Below are positions 33,225-44,100 of a DNA stretch of 64,000 nt, piece by piece. The notes under the pieces are model-generated. The model had not been told where the DNA came from, did no database searches, and saw nothing but the letters and a program-made list of their open reading frames with translations. This DNA comes from Icerya purchasi (lineage: Eukaryota > Arthropoda > Insecta > Hemiptera > Monophlebidae): the NCBI GenBank assembly GCA_039619475.1, contig CM077115.1:238177692-238241691 (forward strand), in the 5' to 3' direction. The position numbers and the translations under genes were made by a program. Within the stretch, counting starts at the first letter, position 1, and every line of letters begins with the position of its first letter.

Positions 33225-33452
33225 ATTACTAACCTAGGAGAATATATTGTAATAATCCTAGGGACTAATCCATCCGTTCAGTGGGAGACTAAGTCAATGA
33301 TGTTAGTTAATTTATCTTGGCTGCCGATACAGTTAAGTACGGCCCATGGAAACTTGCCAACATACATATATGCGGTAAGACTCAAAAATGTTATTGAACA
33401 CGGGGTTGTTGTTATCTCATCATGTAATATATATGTATACATATATAGATAT

Positions 33453-33640
33453 GTCGTCGCGATAGCCTAGTTGCTAGAGCGCTTGACTTCCGATATGGCG
33501 GTCACGGGTTCGATCCCGAGCGACGACAAACTTATTACAAGAATTAAATAAAATAAATAATCGCTAATAGTCACGTGGAAGGCAATGGCAAACCACCACG
33601 TACAACATCATATGCGCGCTAGGTCAGTACACAGCAGACC
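33453..33640 (+). mobile_element. tRNA-derived SINE
   Basis: A tRNA-like head runs 33453-33527: GTCGTCG and CGACGAC form a 7-bp acceptor stem, ATAGCCTAGTTGCTAGAGC is an A-box/D-arm, and GGGTTCGATCC is a perfect B-box. The anticodon stem does not pair, and the T stem is one base short, so it is not a working tRNA. Behind it is the hairpin-like core GGAAGGCAATGGCAAACCAC at about 33577-33596, a motif I associate with arthropod tRNA-type SINEs. The 3' limit is uncertain; related sequence may extend to about 33960. Confidence 0.72.
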
Positions 33641-35654
33641 CACACCGAACGGGGACTGCACTTGTAGCGCGATAAATCAAACGATTACTAATCAATTCCG
33701 AATGCAGTCTTGCGTGTGTGTACACCTGTGTTGCATATTACAATTGCCTGGTACACAACCTATATCGGTACAGCTAGCTATAAATGTACGAATAGGTTGC
33801 GCCAACGCGCTATGTAGCGTACGACACTTGAGATTGACATATATAGTTAGCGAGAAAAACACGGTAACCGATAGAGTTAAGCATGGCTCATAAACTCCTG
33901 CTAATAGTATATTATCAGGATACATTTAGATTATGCATGAACTAAAAAACATTACTCACGTTATGTTATTGGAAGAGCAGCGTGATGGTACCATTTCCTT
34001 CATTTTAATCTCCGCTTAGGGTTACCCGGTAGTATTATAATTTACATTTTATTAATATAAGGATTTAAATTTGTACCTAATTTCTCACAGCACCTTTCAT
34101 ACTGTCTGTTATGAACATCTCGGACGAAGTGAATATTTAAATCATTATGTAGGTGGTCATGTTTGAAACATATTTCAGTGTCGCTGTAATTGTAAGGAGA
34201 ATATGTGACTGATTTTTCTTTGAATTTTGTAATAGGTTACACCTATTCCCCCATATAACTGCAAAGCATAACTGTAATATTTAAATGCTAAATGAATAAG
34301 ACCAGGGCAAAACAAAACAAAAAAAAAAAACAAAAAAAAAACCGTCTTAAACAAAGACTTTTCACTATTATTATTTTTAGAATTTTTTTTTCTTCTTCTT
34401 TTAAAATGGTCGACAGCTTGGTCATTTGTGCCATTGCTCTGTAGACAATCGATGTTATTAATAGCTGATTTCAGAAAGTTAAGTAAAGTGCTCTAGTATC
34501 GTCCACATTCTATTACGACATGCTCTGTTCAGTTTTGACATCGGATTTTTTGAAATGTAATTAAATAAAAAAAAATTCCGACTCTGCATAGGGAGTTGGA
34601 AAAACAGAAGAGAAAAACGAAAGTTCGATACTAAATTCTATCGATTTATTTCGAACACTAGAAACGCGGTTCGGAATTGAAAGAGAGGACGAAAAAAGCG
34701 GAATGCACGAAATACAACTTGTCACGAATCTCTATGCGCAGGAACGATACAATACAAGAGACCTGAACGTTGGGAAAGTTTTCAATTAGATTAAATTTCA
34801 AACTGTTACGACGCGTTTCTTTGCGATTTTTGTTTAAAAAAGAAATTATCGGCTTTTTTGCATAGTCTACTAACGTGAATCGTGACGTGAATCGTGACGT
34901 GAATTCGTACAAAGTCGAAGTACCGCCGCGCCACCGGTAAATAATTCTGTTAGATTCGTTATGTTCTTCTTAAAGGTAAATAAATTGCATTAATTTATAG
35001 TGTTTTTAAGGCAAATGCAAGTGTTTTATTTATTTACTTAAGCGAAATATGGCAGGGCATAATCAGCTAATGAGTTATTTCGTATGAGCGGAATATGCCG
35101 CAGTTGGAAAATATAAATAATCATTTGAGCCGAGTGCAAAAATTAATAACAAAAAAAACAAAACACAAGTGTTTATTTATTTTTAGTTACGGATCAATGA
35201 TTGTTCGTTATTCTTTACTTCATTTGTACCACGATTTTTCGGCCAATTTGTTAAACGCTGACGCGAGTTAATCAAAAAGAAGTCCTGTTTATCTTGCGTA
35301 ACGTTTTTTCCCTTAACTGAAAAACAAATTCGTTAACGTTTGTCAACAGTTCATCGCAAGCAAAGGGCCATTTGCTCGTTATTTTCGTGGAAAGTTCGAA
35401 TTACCTTTGCATGAATTGCTCTACATCGACCAGTACGGGGAAATGTGCTTCACTTTGTTGCGGTTATGTCGAAATTAAGCATTTCGTTTTAAATAAAATA
35501 TGGCGGTGCTTTATTTTCTTCGCATTATTAAAAGTACCTGATAAGCGCAGTTCAGATTTATGCCCAACTTGCAGATCAATTCAAGTATACTCGCGAGTTT
35601 CACAAACATTGGTAATATGCAATAATAAGGCAGGTTTTTTTTGTTTTTTTTTTT
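33641..35654. other. Interval without recognised gene
   Basis: No gene is recognised. A three-unit 12-bp repeat (ACGTGAATCGTG) lies at 34873-34907. Open frames such as plus 33585-33893 and plus 35372-35674 are without known domains. Confidence 0.4.
34873..34907 (+). repeat. 12-bp tandem repeat
   Basis: Three units of ACGTGAATCGTG, the last altered to ACGTGAATTCGT. Confidence 0.9.
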
Positions 35655-35710
35655 TCTGGAAGGCTCCTGTATAGCTGAATTGATAGAGCCACTTCCGAGC
35701 GTACAATTAC
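35655..35710 (+). mobile_element. Possible SINE head fragment
   Basis: TATAGCTGAATTGATAGAGC is a good tRNA A-box, and the following CACTTCCGAGCGTAC resembles the SINE at 33453 (GACTTCCGATATGGC). No B-box follows; a TA microsatellite takes its place. Confidence 0.35.
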
Positions 35711-35722
35711 ATGTTTACACAC

Positions 35723-35763
<41 letters not shown>

Positions 35764-35939
35764 CGTTAATGAGATTTGTCTACTTTTGGGTTGTGTACCA
35801 GTTCTGGAAGGCGGTGAAAGGGTTGTATGTGAATAATAATTCACCCGAAGAGTAAGTAGTCTCAGGAAGCATTTCGTGGATTCATTAATTTTATTTCAGA
35901 ATTGTTCTAGCCTTACGATGTAATAATTTTAATAGAAAT

Positions 35940-36560
35940 ATGGCTTTTTAAAGATGGATTATCATCACGTTGAAACATCACTGGATACAAAGCTGTAATT
36001 TAATATAAGCGGATTAAGGGGAGGGTGTGTAGTGGAATAGCTTATTATCTGAAAGATGCGTTAAAATATACCTCGATTACATTAACCGCAAATAATATCA
36101 CGTACACACTGAGGAGATCATGTCAAATAATAATTAAATAATTTCTATTTCTTAGTGGACCCGAAAGGTACTTTAGAGATATGTCAGCAGAAAATTTAAT
36201 TATCACAGCGGACATGAACATCAATGCATCAGGTAAAAATGTCGAATGTATAAATTTAATTAAAACTTATACAAAAACTTTTAAATATAGTTGAACAAGC
36301 AGCAAACGAATGACCAAAAATTTTGGTTACATTTCGTGTTTAGACATCGTATTTCGGGGGGGGGGGGGAAATGACATATTAGGAAACACTTTTCACGATC
36401 ACATTACGAAATTCGAGATATTTTATTTTTACTGTCATAAAACTCGGTTGTTTCTCTTTATTTATAATCATAAGTTTGATAAAAATGATTTTAGTAAATT
36501 TGTAGCGGAATTGAATATTGAATATTTATATAATTATATAATTATGTAGGAGATTTTAGC
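35940..36560 (+). pseudogene. CR1/L2-like endonuclease remnant
   Basis: Blocks in order are TGYKAVI, IAYYLKDALKYTSI (about 36035-36080), ENLIITADMNINASGKN (about 36192-36240; GDxN equivalent ADMN), SCLDIVFRGGGGNDIL (about 36340-36385) and FHDHITKFEIF (SDH equivalent). These match the later half of APE-type endonucleases of CR1/L2/Jockey elements, which nick the target DNA. A run of 12 G at about 36355-36367 lies within the frame. Frameshifts separate the first and second halves. Confidence 0.68.
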
Positions 36561-37656
36561 ATCAATTGATGAATAATTTACACGGTTTATTTTATGTGCA
36601 ACTTCCATATATACACCTCCGTTCAGAAATCTATTGTAAATCAAACTTTGCTTACTTGAATTTTCTGAAAGAACGTTGTTTAAGTTCGCGGCTTGAATTA
36701 TTTATTTATTTTTTTGCTTAAAGTGTATAAATAACATTTTTATTTACATGTTACGTTGAAAATTAGTTACGTCTTCGCATTTTAATTTTGAGGGATATAA
36801 TAATTTATAAAGCCAGCAAAATTGTGTCCAGGAGTGGTATCCGAGTGACTGTTCAATTAGATTTTAGTATTTTACATGCTCCAATTGTGCGATAGTAGAC
36901 CAACAATTACGTTATCTGTTCCGAGGAATCGTGTTTACTTAAATTTACTAGTCGCTGTTATTAGTTAACCTTTTAATAAAGCGGCATCACAAGTTTTCTT
37001 GTTCGTTTTTATTAACACATATTGAGTAATAGTTGTCCACATCATATCAGGGTTAATAATACAATCTCTTGGGTTAATAAATAAATATTGAACACATCGA
37101 TACACCAGAAGAAAAAAAAAACAAACAATATTTATAATCTACTGAAAAATAATCCGCTTAATAAGGAACTCCTAAACGAATTTAAGAAAACATCTACAGA
37201 TACTCGAAAGTAAGTTAGAAATGCGAAATGGAATTAACAATCCATTTGGTTAATGCAGAAATACTCAAAAAAAAAAAAAAAATACAGGGCCATTGTCACT
37301 AATGCGATAGGTAGAAAAAAAAAAGTAACACCGAAACAAATTGAAATCAATAATCTCATTTAGTGATAGCAGTAGTGAGGCATTTGTCGCGGAGCATTTC
37401 AAAAGCTTAAAGAAATTCTCTTAATTTTAAATTCGAAAATGCGGATTCAGAAAAAAATTCTACTACCATTTCCATATCTAACTCGGTCAACTACTGTAGG
37501 CTCACTGCAGATAATGTACTAAAATAGGAATTCAATTTTCACAAAATAAAATTCACATATGGATCAAATTTCAGTCAAATTGATTAAAGGTGTAATATTT
37601 TTTTTTTTTTTCCTTTTTATTGAATCGTTAACAATTTAACGAATCTATCATTGCAG

Positions 37657-37937
37657 TTTCTGAGCCTTCTTGTATTCGTGACTCAAATCGCATCCTATTC
37701 GAATGTTCTGCACTCTCTAACGAACGCTCCTTTCTTTACGCCCAACTTCTAGTTTTCGGTCTTCCTACTCCCTTTAACGCTATCTATATTCTTTCCTTTC
37801 CATTGCCTTCAGTTATTCCATTGCTGCTGTCCTTTGTCTTTTCCGTTTTTGACCGCTTGGCTATTTAGTTATAACTTTTAATTTTTCGTGTTGTTGGATC
37901 AAGGCCGCTGGCGCGCCCAGGGTAGGGGAAACAAAAA
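37657..37937 (+). mobile_element. 5'-truncated R1-like retrotransposon, 3' end
   Basis: Translation gives SEPSCIRDSNRILFECSALS, then NERSFLYAQLLVFGLPTPFN and a tail ending FSVFDRLAI. This is the end of an R1/I-group ORF2 with its H/C zinc residues partly altered. A 3' UTR with GGCCGCTGGCGCGCCCAGGG and a short A-rich tail follows. ATCATTGCAG occurs at 37647-37656 and 37938-37947, a perfect 10-bp TSD. The flanking reverse-transcriptase frame rejoins exactly when the insert and one TSD copy are removed. It matches the minus-strand copy at 2358-2570. Confidence 0.88.
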
Positions 37938-38339
37938 ATCATTGCAGGTAAACTATCTGATATACTCAAAAAGGATATTATTAAACCAATCTATGAACTG
38001 TGAAAAAGGGTGCCGCTATCTAATTACAGGCTAACATGTATTCAACTATTTCGAAAGTTGCTTTTTAGAAATTTAAAAAAAAATATATTTGAAACTTTCG
38101 GATTTTTTTGCCGTGAATATTTGAGTTTCCTACCTGATCATGTGGGGTAGATGACCTTTCCGAACACAGTAGTTGCTATATAACAGAAAATTCAGAAGAG
38201 TCAGATTTAATGGGAAAAAGGGCATTACCGTCAGTCACAGAATAATGTCAAAAAACTCTATACACAACAATAGGTTTCCGGGTTAGTGCGAATGGATTAC
38301 ATCTTATCATCACTATTATTATTATTGCAGCTCCTTCTT

Positions 38340-39165
38340 GTCAGAAAATGTCACATGCCAACATTAGTCTAAATTTTTGTTTTCCGACTAATTCTATTAT
38401 TTTTGCTATTTTTCTTTTATTCTCTTCATCGTGTATTCCACTTTCGCTCGAAAGAGCAAACGTGAACAGTCTTTCTCTTATTTTACGTACTAGGTAGTAT
38501 TTCTTTTTCCTTGTTTTTAATGTGTTGAACGAGACTCATCTTATCCACTCCACTTATTTTTAGTGCTTCTTTATTTGTCATCTACGCCGTCCACATTTTT
38601 CTTAACGTCCGAATTTCAAAAGCGTGCAGCCTTTTAGTGTTTCCTACATTTAACGTCCACGTTTCTGCGGCATATAACGGAACATGGTAGCACTGATTTA
38701 CTTTCATCTTTGTATTCATTTTCGGCTCTCTATCTTCGAACGCCGCTTAGCGATGCCAGTTTTAATTTCCTTTATATCCCGGCCGTCGCTTATAAATAAT
38801 GTACTTAAATATCGAAATTTATTTTCCACCATTTCGATTCCGACTTTTCAGATCCGTCTTGTTATTAGGTGTCCCCCTTGTAAATTTCATTACCTTTGTT
38901 TTTCAACGTTTATTTTCATGCCGTGTTTTTCCCCGCTCAATTTAGTCCATAACATACGCATTCCTCCTATGGTCTGAATAATATGTCTAGTTGAACATCC
39001 GTTTACTTTGAATCCGGCATTTTCAATTTCCGTGTGTTCTTTTTTTTTATAATATCTCCTTAGCAGATGTTAAATAATCTAGCGCCGCAACTTGGTCTAT
39101 TTTTTTAAAATTTTGAATCGGTTATCGGTGTGAATTCTTTCACTACTTTTCTGTGTACGGCCTCG
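38340..39165 (-). pseudogene. RTE/BovB-like reverse transcriptase C-terminal remnant
   Basis: On the minus strand, HGMKINVEKTKVMKF and DLKSRNRNGGK (about 38930-38840) match 'G-[LM]-x-[IV]-N-x-x-K-T-K-x-M' and the following block. AETWTLNVGNTKRLHAFEIR (about 38670-38610), RTLRKMWTA and TNKEALKISGV match the 'E-T-W-T-L, L-x-x-F-E, W-x-x-x-x-T-N-x-E' tail of RTE/BovB proteins. Stops and frame changes are frequent. It is inserted antisense in the CR1/L2-like relic; its ends and TSD could not be fixed. Confidence 0.62.
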
Positions 39166-39271
39166 GTTTTCAGTAGATTTAAACATAAAATACAGTACAA
39201 GGATTAATACTAAGCAGACAATACAAGATTACGGAGTGTCCCAAGGCATTATTTTTGGTTCAACTTCATCT

Positions 39272-39673
39272 TATATATATATTAATTACAACGTAATTCT
39301 TAGGCTACCCCTCATTCGAAAAAATGTCCCAAAAAAATGTCCCAGAAAAATGTCCCAAAAAAATGTCCTAATTTTATGTAACGTTTGTTATATTTTGTAG
39401 GATTTTTGTTATTGTTATTTAAAAAATGTCACAATTTTATGTATACGAAATATGTAACAATAAATGTAACGAAAAAATGTCTTAATTTTATATAACGGAA
39501 GTTAAATGTTAGAATAGGATTTTTGTGGTTATGTTATTTTTTGTGTGTGTTGATGCCAGTAAGAATTACGTTGTAAATTTTGATCATTTTATACAAAGTA
39601 TAGAAGAGAAAGAGACAGAAATGTAAGCAAGAGGGGTCAAGGGGCACAGCCCCTTGTGAGGCCAAAATGGCCG

Positions 39674-39706
<33 letters not shown>
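39272..39706 (+). repeat. Microsatellite-bounded repeat, copy B
   Basis: The longest of the three typical copies (435 bp). It has the same plan as copy A but with four tandem AAAAATGTCCCA-like units (about 39318-39369) instead of one or two. It also has a CAAGGGGC-ACA-GCCCCTTG hairpin (39639-39657) before the GGCCAAAATGGCC palindrome. TA runs bound it on both sides. It interrupts a reverse-transcriptase frame: FGSTSSY ends at the left TA run and YINDL resumes at the right. This proves insertion, apparently into a short host TATATA. The internal reading frame has a stop (TAA) at the KARG position. Confidence 0.88.
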
Positions 39707-39709
<3 letters not shown>

Positions 39710-40207
39710 GATTTATATGACTTAAAAGAAGTAAAATGCATTTGCCGATGACACAGAATTATTTGCTAATTGGCTCCTGATTCGCAGAGATAGGTTAGAG
39801 TTTAGAGAACGTTATTTAACTGTAAAATCGATGTTTGCCGATAAATTAATGAATACGATCGAAAAATATATCACATGTAGTTTCTTTAATTTACTGCTTT
39901 TCGCACAAAAATATATCGATCGAATTTTAAATATTTCGGAATCACGTTTGAAAGGAAAATAATTTCTAGTAAATTAGGGAATCGAAATTTTTATTTTACC
40001 TCTCAATCGTACGTTTGCACAGACTCTACACTTTCAGTAAACCGACATCGGTGCTGCTTAAAACGGGATTTTTTTTCTTCCGCAGTGGAACAGCTCAATC
40101 TCACTTACGGGAACTAAATATGTAATCATTGCAGCTCCTTCAGACTGACTTTTTAATACAAAACTTTTAACAAGGTAGAAAACGATTAACAATTTATTTA
40201 CAGTAGA

Positions 40208-40392
40208 TTAGTGACGAGTAAGTTTGTTATTTCTTCGGATACGGATCATCCGGAACCGAATCCCAGATTCGAGAACTGCATCCCGGATACGTAATCGGGG
40301 ATTCATATGAATCATCTGGTGTGTTTACGTACACAGTACAATCAAAATTGGAAATAGTTTTCACTGGCGGTCGACGACGCATTGTTTCCAGT
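40208..40392. repeat. MITE-like repeat, family P, copy 2
   Basis: Similar to 31503-31690 along about 185 bp, beginning TAGTGACGAGTAAGTTTG. Its far end is next to the poly(T) of the following minus-strand retroelement, which probably inserted here. Confidence 0.4.
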
Positions 40393-40399
40393 GTGTCAG

Positions 40400-41373
40400 T
40401 TTTTTTTTTTTTTTTTTTTTAGAATAAGTTGTGGGTCTCACGGGGCAAATATGCCCGTTGTGTGAGTGCCCAACACTCTTATCAACGTTTATTATATTAG
40501 GTATATAGTACAACAAATTAAAACTAACTTAAATTATTTCGAAACTAACAATAATAATAGACTCTTAGCATTATTTATATTAAAGTAATAGCATATATAT
40601 GTATGCCAATAAAATAAAAATGCCACGTAATACGCATCTGAATACCAATATATGCAGACAGCTTAATATTTATAATCGAAATAAAGCATGATCAGTGAGA
40701 GCCTAAAATCCAGGAAGGACACGACAACGTCAAAAACTAACAAAACCGTAAACAGAAAAGAACCATCAAATAGTAATGAGATAAAGGACGGGACTTGGAT
40801 CTTCAGTCTTTGCACCATTCCTTCAACCATTTTTGCACCTCTTTTTTCCACACACCAATTTTTTTTCCCCTCTAGTATATGATTAGGGATTGTACTTATT
40901 AATTTGATTAGCACTGAGTCATCAGTGTTGTCAATTCGTAGATTCACCCCCCGGGGATAGATGTAATATGTATTACTTTGGTTTCTTGTTGACCGAATTT
41001 TTTACCTGGATGGTAATTTTATATTATTGACATTAAATTCTAGTAATCTATAATAGAAATAGTACATCTTTGGAGACATTTCATCATTTTCATTCCACAC
41101 ATAATTGATCTAAAGTCGTTTTGCTTCCAGTAGGATATAGTATAAGTTTCAAACACCTCTTCTGTGTATTTTTCTTATTTTATTTATTTCCGTTTTCTTA
41201 GCCTCACCCCCTATTTGAATTCCATATAATATTCTAGACATTATTATTGAATTATAGTATATACGTAGAGTTCGATATGATAGTACCTGCTTTATTTTAT
41301 ATAAAGCTGGAATTGTCTGTCTTAATTTCGAGTTTAAACTTTGAATGTGTTTTTTCCAGTTCACAGAGATTAC
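40400..41373 (-). mobile_element. CR1/L2-like 3' end, copy 1
   Basis: On the minus strand a 5'-truncated non-LTR copy opens in the thumb region of a reverse transcriptase. NWKKHIQSLNSKLRQ, IPALYKIKQVLSYRTLRIYY, then SIIMSRILYGIQIGG and EINKIRKIHRR lie at about 41364-41150. A 3' region of about 700 bp and poly(A) follow, seen as the T run 40400-40420. An imperfect flank pair, GTGTGTCAG (40391-40399) and GTGTGTTAG (41374-41382), is a possible TSD. The same sequence recurs on the plus strand at 61105-62367, including the GGGCACTCAC-CAACGGGCAT block before the tail. Confidence 0.8.
40663..40947 (-). pseudogene. 3' frame of CR1/L2-like copy 1
   Basis: A 94-codon frame begins NLRIDNTDDSVLIKLISTIP and then NHILEGKKNWCVEKRG. 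The same DNA in the 61-kb copy encodes LRIDNTDDSVLIN followed by a related but broken frame. It is probably the C-terminal tail of the element's ORF2, after frameshifts. The end is hydrophobic (LFTVLLVFDVVVSFLDF), which may be chance read-through of 3' UTR. No function can be named. Confidence 0.4.
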
Positions 41374-41382
41374 GTGTGTTAG

Positions 41383-42349
41383 AAAGACTGAAGGAAATTG
41401 CTAAAGTGGCTAATGTGATCATACAGCGAGTTGTGTCATAATAGTCTAAAATGTTTCCAATCTTGTGGGTTTTTTGGGACAGTGAAATAAACCAGTGCTT
41501 GTGAAAATGCGAAAAATAATTTTTTTATAAGTATTATGTATATATGAAAACAATTGTATGTGTATAGCGACTATAATTAAAGTGTCTTAAGAATTTTTTT
41601 TTTTTTTCAAACGATATATTTTAATAAATATGAATGGAACTATTAATTTTAGCTTGATTTCTTTCAGGTGAATTTAAATTAAAAAACCGCGTAAAAACGA
41701 AGAAAATGCGATGTCGTCTGATCGTATTATCATAAACTCCGTAAATTTCGGGAATATTTCGAAACAGCTTCTCATTGAAAATATTTTAGATGCTTTTGAG
41801 TTATGTTTGCAGGAAAAATACCATAACTTTCTATTTCCGATGTTGGAATTTTTCACTTTTCTAGCTTATCTGGCATATTTCTGCTCAGATGTTCATTATG
41901 AGACCCAGAAAATTTCAGACGGTCCATTCTTCTGTCTTCGAGGTCTATATTTTAGCTTCTGTATGTAGCATTTGTAGCTGCTTATTATCGAACGTCTGGA
42001 ATAAATGTGATTACACGTATTTACGAGATACGCTTAGAATACGACCTAGCGTATGGTATGTTTGTTGAAAATTATGCCATGTCCTCTACATATTGCGGGA
42101 CAGTTGGGAGTACACAACAAGCCCCTACTGGTATTTATTAAAATTTTTTTAAATAACAGAAATTTATGCGTTAAATTAACTAAGCGTCAGATAAAAATAT
42201 TCACGAAAGCGGTATCGCTTGAAGTTCGATAATTACATAGGTATACACCGTTTATAATAGTCATGGTAAACACGAAACAACCCGCACACAGTGAATTATT
42301 GCCTTTACGCAGACCGATCTTTTAATATACTGTTCGCGTTGTAAACTAA
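41383..42349. other. Interval without recognised gene
   Basis: AT-rich. An 85-codon frame at 41711-41968, with its first ATG there, has no recognised domain. A T run is at 41597-41608. Confidence 0.4.
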
Positions 42350-42745
42350 AATTCACAGAACTTTTGTTTCAAAAAATCCTCCTAGGTTATTTCAAGCCTT
42401 TACTTTATCTCATTCAGCACGAAATATAAATACACCTTACTTACAAATTGGCTCAATTCAGACAGAAAATACAAATACCCTGCAGGTACTAGATTAACAT
42501 TAGACGGGAAACTAAATCGGAAGAAACGTATAATTGAATTTTAAAAAATTGTCCTCTAAAATGAATTATGCTAAAGATGCCAAGTCATTTATCCTGCGGA
42601 TCCGACAGAAAGATTCAGCTATACAAATTTTACATATCACGTAAATTGTATTACGCTACCGTATTCTGTGATAGCACAACTCGTAACACTTTGAAGAATT
42701 TAAATACTACATAAAATGTATTTTAAGTAGTATATGTATAATATC
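42350..42745 (+). pseudogene. Jockey-like reverse transcriptase scrap
   Basis: TRLTLDGKLNRKKRIIEF (about 42490-42540) corresponds to the 'V-x-L-D-x-K-L-x-W-K-x-H-I' thumb block. Frame-shifted VIYPADPTERFSYTNF and KLYYATVFCDS match the following 'L-Y-P-L-[IL]' and 'Y-K-x-x-I-R-P' blocks of Jockey reverse transcriptases. The equivalent region of the 3.3-6.2 kb element is VLDKRLSSFKEHL. Both ends are undefined. Confidence 0.5.
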
Positions 42746-42849
42746 ATTTATATATTTAAATTTGTTTGTTATATTATTTGTTCCAATTACTATATTTTAT
42801 ATTTAACAGTTTGTTAAATGATTCTATATTATACGTATATATATATATA

Positions 42850-43138
42850 CAAGGGCGTCGCCAGCCGATGTGCCAGGAAGGGGAGGGGCAAGATGATAGA
42901 AAGAAGATATAAGTTATTGGAAAAATAAAATTTATAATTTGTAAAGGCTTAATATTTTATTAAACAAGAATAAAATCTTAATTAAAACATAATTTCCGTG
43001 GGTTTCTGGCAAATTTTTATATTATAATAAAATTATAAGTCTTCCAAATTGTCCATGGTTACGCGCCTATGAATACTCATCATGGCCAGTTTATTAAGGG
43101 GCAGCTGTCGCCCATTGTCCCCCCGGGCGACGCTCATG
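42850..43138. mobile_element. Short hAT-like MITE in a TA microsatellite
   Basis: A 289-bp element with imperfect inverted ends CAAGGGCGTCGCC (42850-42862) and CATGAGCGTCGCC (reading inward from 43138). G-rich and C-rich subterminal blocks, GGAAGGGGAGGGGC and CCCCCCGGGCGACG, lie inside them. TATATATA flanks both sides, as an 8-bp hAT TSD would, but the flank is a microsatellite, so this is weak evidence. The GGGCGTCGCC-type end resembles known hAT ends. No coding remnant. Confidence 0.6.
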
Positions 43139-43146
43139 TATATATA

Positions 43147-44100
43147 TATTGATACGGATTCGGTATTTACGGCGCTATTTAGCGATGATGTCGAGCTAGA
43201 AATTATTCTCTGGCCAAAATCATTCATTTTCGATCTCTCGGCATCGTTGTCGGCGGGGAATACGACCAGGACGTGTACACGGCCGACTTTGTAATTTCAG
43301 ATTTCTGTCGAATTTTTTGGGCACGGGTTGGGTTAGGGGCTGTGTAAGTATCCTGGTGTGTGCGGTTTGCGACAGCAGGATAGTGTCTGTCGGTAGTGTG
43401 AGTCACGAGAGAAGAATAATCAGGCATTGTAGCATGTGTGTGATATGCTAATAACCCCCTACCACAATATAAGTTTACCGTTATTTATATCCCGGTGTCT
43501 TCTTTTACATCTCGCCGATCGGATTAAATTGGTAGTCGATAGTAGTCGATCTTCTTCGGTCGTCTTCGTTGAGTGGCCGTTTTTTCGATGCTAGTCAACG
43601 CAACGTTGTGTGTCGCGGTTTGGTACGTTCTATATATCGTCGTCTAAAAAGTCGAAAAAAGTCGACCAAATAAAATTGTTACAAATTTATTCTGCATGTC
43701 CGCGACTGTGTTGCTGTATTTTATTTGTTAAAAAAAAATTGTATTATTATCGTAAAAATATACGCTTCTGTTTTGGCAAGAAGTTTTACCTTATTGAACA
43801 CGTGGTGCAATGCCACCGCGAGACCTCCCGTAAAGGGGCAAAATACGCCCGTGGTTCGGGGGCTGGTTCACGATTGCTTTTGGTTAGTTTCCGTGAGAAA
43901 TACAAAAGATTGTTTTTTTTTTTTTATTATTTTAAAGTAAAAGCCAAAGCTCCGCCGCAGGGAGCTGTTGATAGCGTGGGACGATCTGTCTCACTGGCTA
44001 CCGGATAAAAAGAAAACAGAGAATAAAATAAATATATTTTATTTTTAGTCTTTTGCCGTCGTGAATTCAGTTCGTCCCGTGTGTGTAGCAAGCCCTCTTA
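43147..44100. other. Unassigned interval, partly repeated
   Basis: 43155-43255 resembles about 11029-11130 (shared GATTCGGT, GGCGCTATTT and ATTTTCGATCTCT in the same order), so this is part of an unnamed repeat. Two overlapping open frames at 43610-44008 (132 codons) and 43725-43940 read the same DNA, and neither has a known domain. CTCCGCCGCAGGGAG near 43951 is a small hairpin. Confidence 0.4.

Larger units (their letters stand above)
37400..40010 (+). pseudogene. CR1/L2-like reverse transcriptase remnant, interrupted
   Basis: Readable pieces are HMDQISVKLIKG (about 37558), then NESIIAGKLSDILKKDIIKP, which continues across the R1-like insert at 37656/37948. LSNYRLTCIQLFRKLLFRN (about 38012) matches 'NYRPIS-x-x-x-x-F-S-K-x-F-E'. 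After the RTE-like insert, IQDYGVSQGIIFGSTSSY leads to 39271 and continues YINDLYDLKEVK and FADDTELFANW beyond repeat B at 39706. FADD is the active-site box. Each piece holds frame changes. Confidence 0.72.
35900..40070 (+). mobile_element. CR1/L2-like non-LTR retrotransposon relic with nested insertions
   Basis: Endonuclease (about 35940-36560) and reverse transcriptase (about 37400-40010) remnants follow each other on the plus strand. The reverse transcriptase is split by three later insertions: an R1-like fragment (37657-37937), an RTE-like fragment (about 38340-39165, minus) and microsatellite-bounded repeat B (39272-39706). Removing them restores the order of conserved blocks. The host element is old and full of stops. 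CR1/L2 placement rests on the GV[PS]QG, YINDL and FADDT wording and is tentative; Jockey is the main alternative. Confidence 0.72.

Noticed and set aside
33186..33470. Open frame starting MGTVYPPPVD
   Set aside because: It starts in the C-run at the end of the hAT MITE and reads into the flank; there is no recognisable domain.
33453..33527. Functional tRNA gene
   Set aside because: The acceptor stem pairs and the B-box is good, but the anticodon stem does not pair and the T stem is one base short. A SINE core follows.
38324..40141. ATTGCAGCTCCTTC at 38324-38337 and 40128-40141 as the TSD of a large insertion
   Set aside because: A 14-mer match somewhere in 64 kb of AT-rich DNA is expected by chance, and neither site lies at an element boundary.
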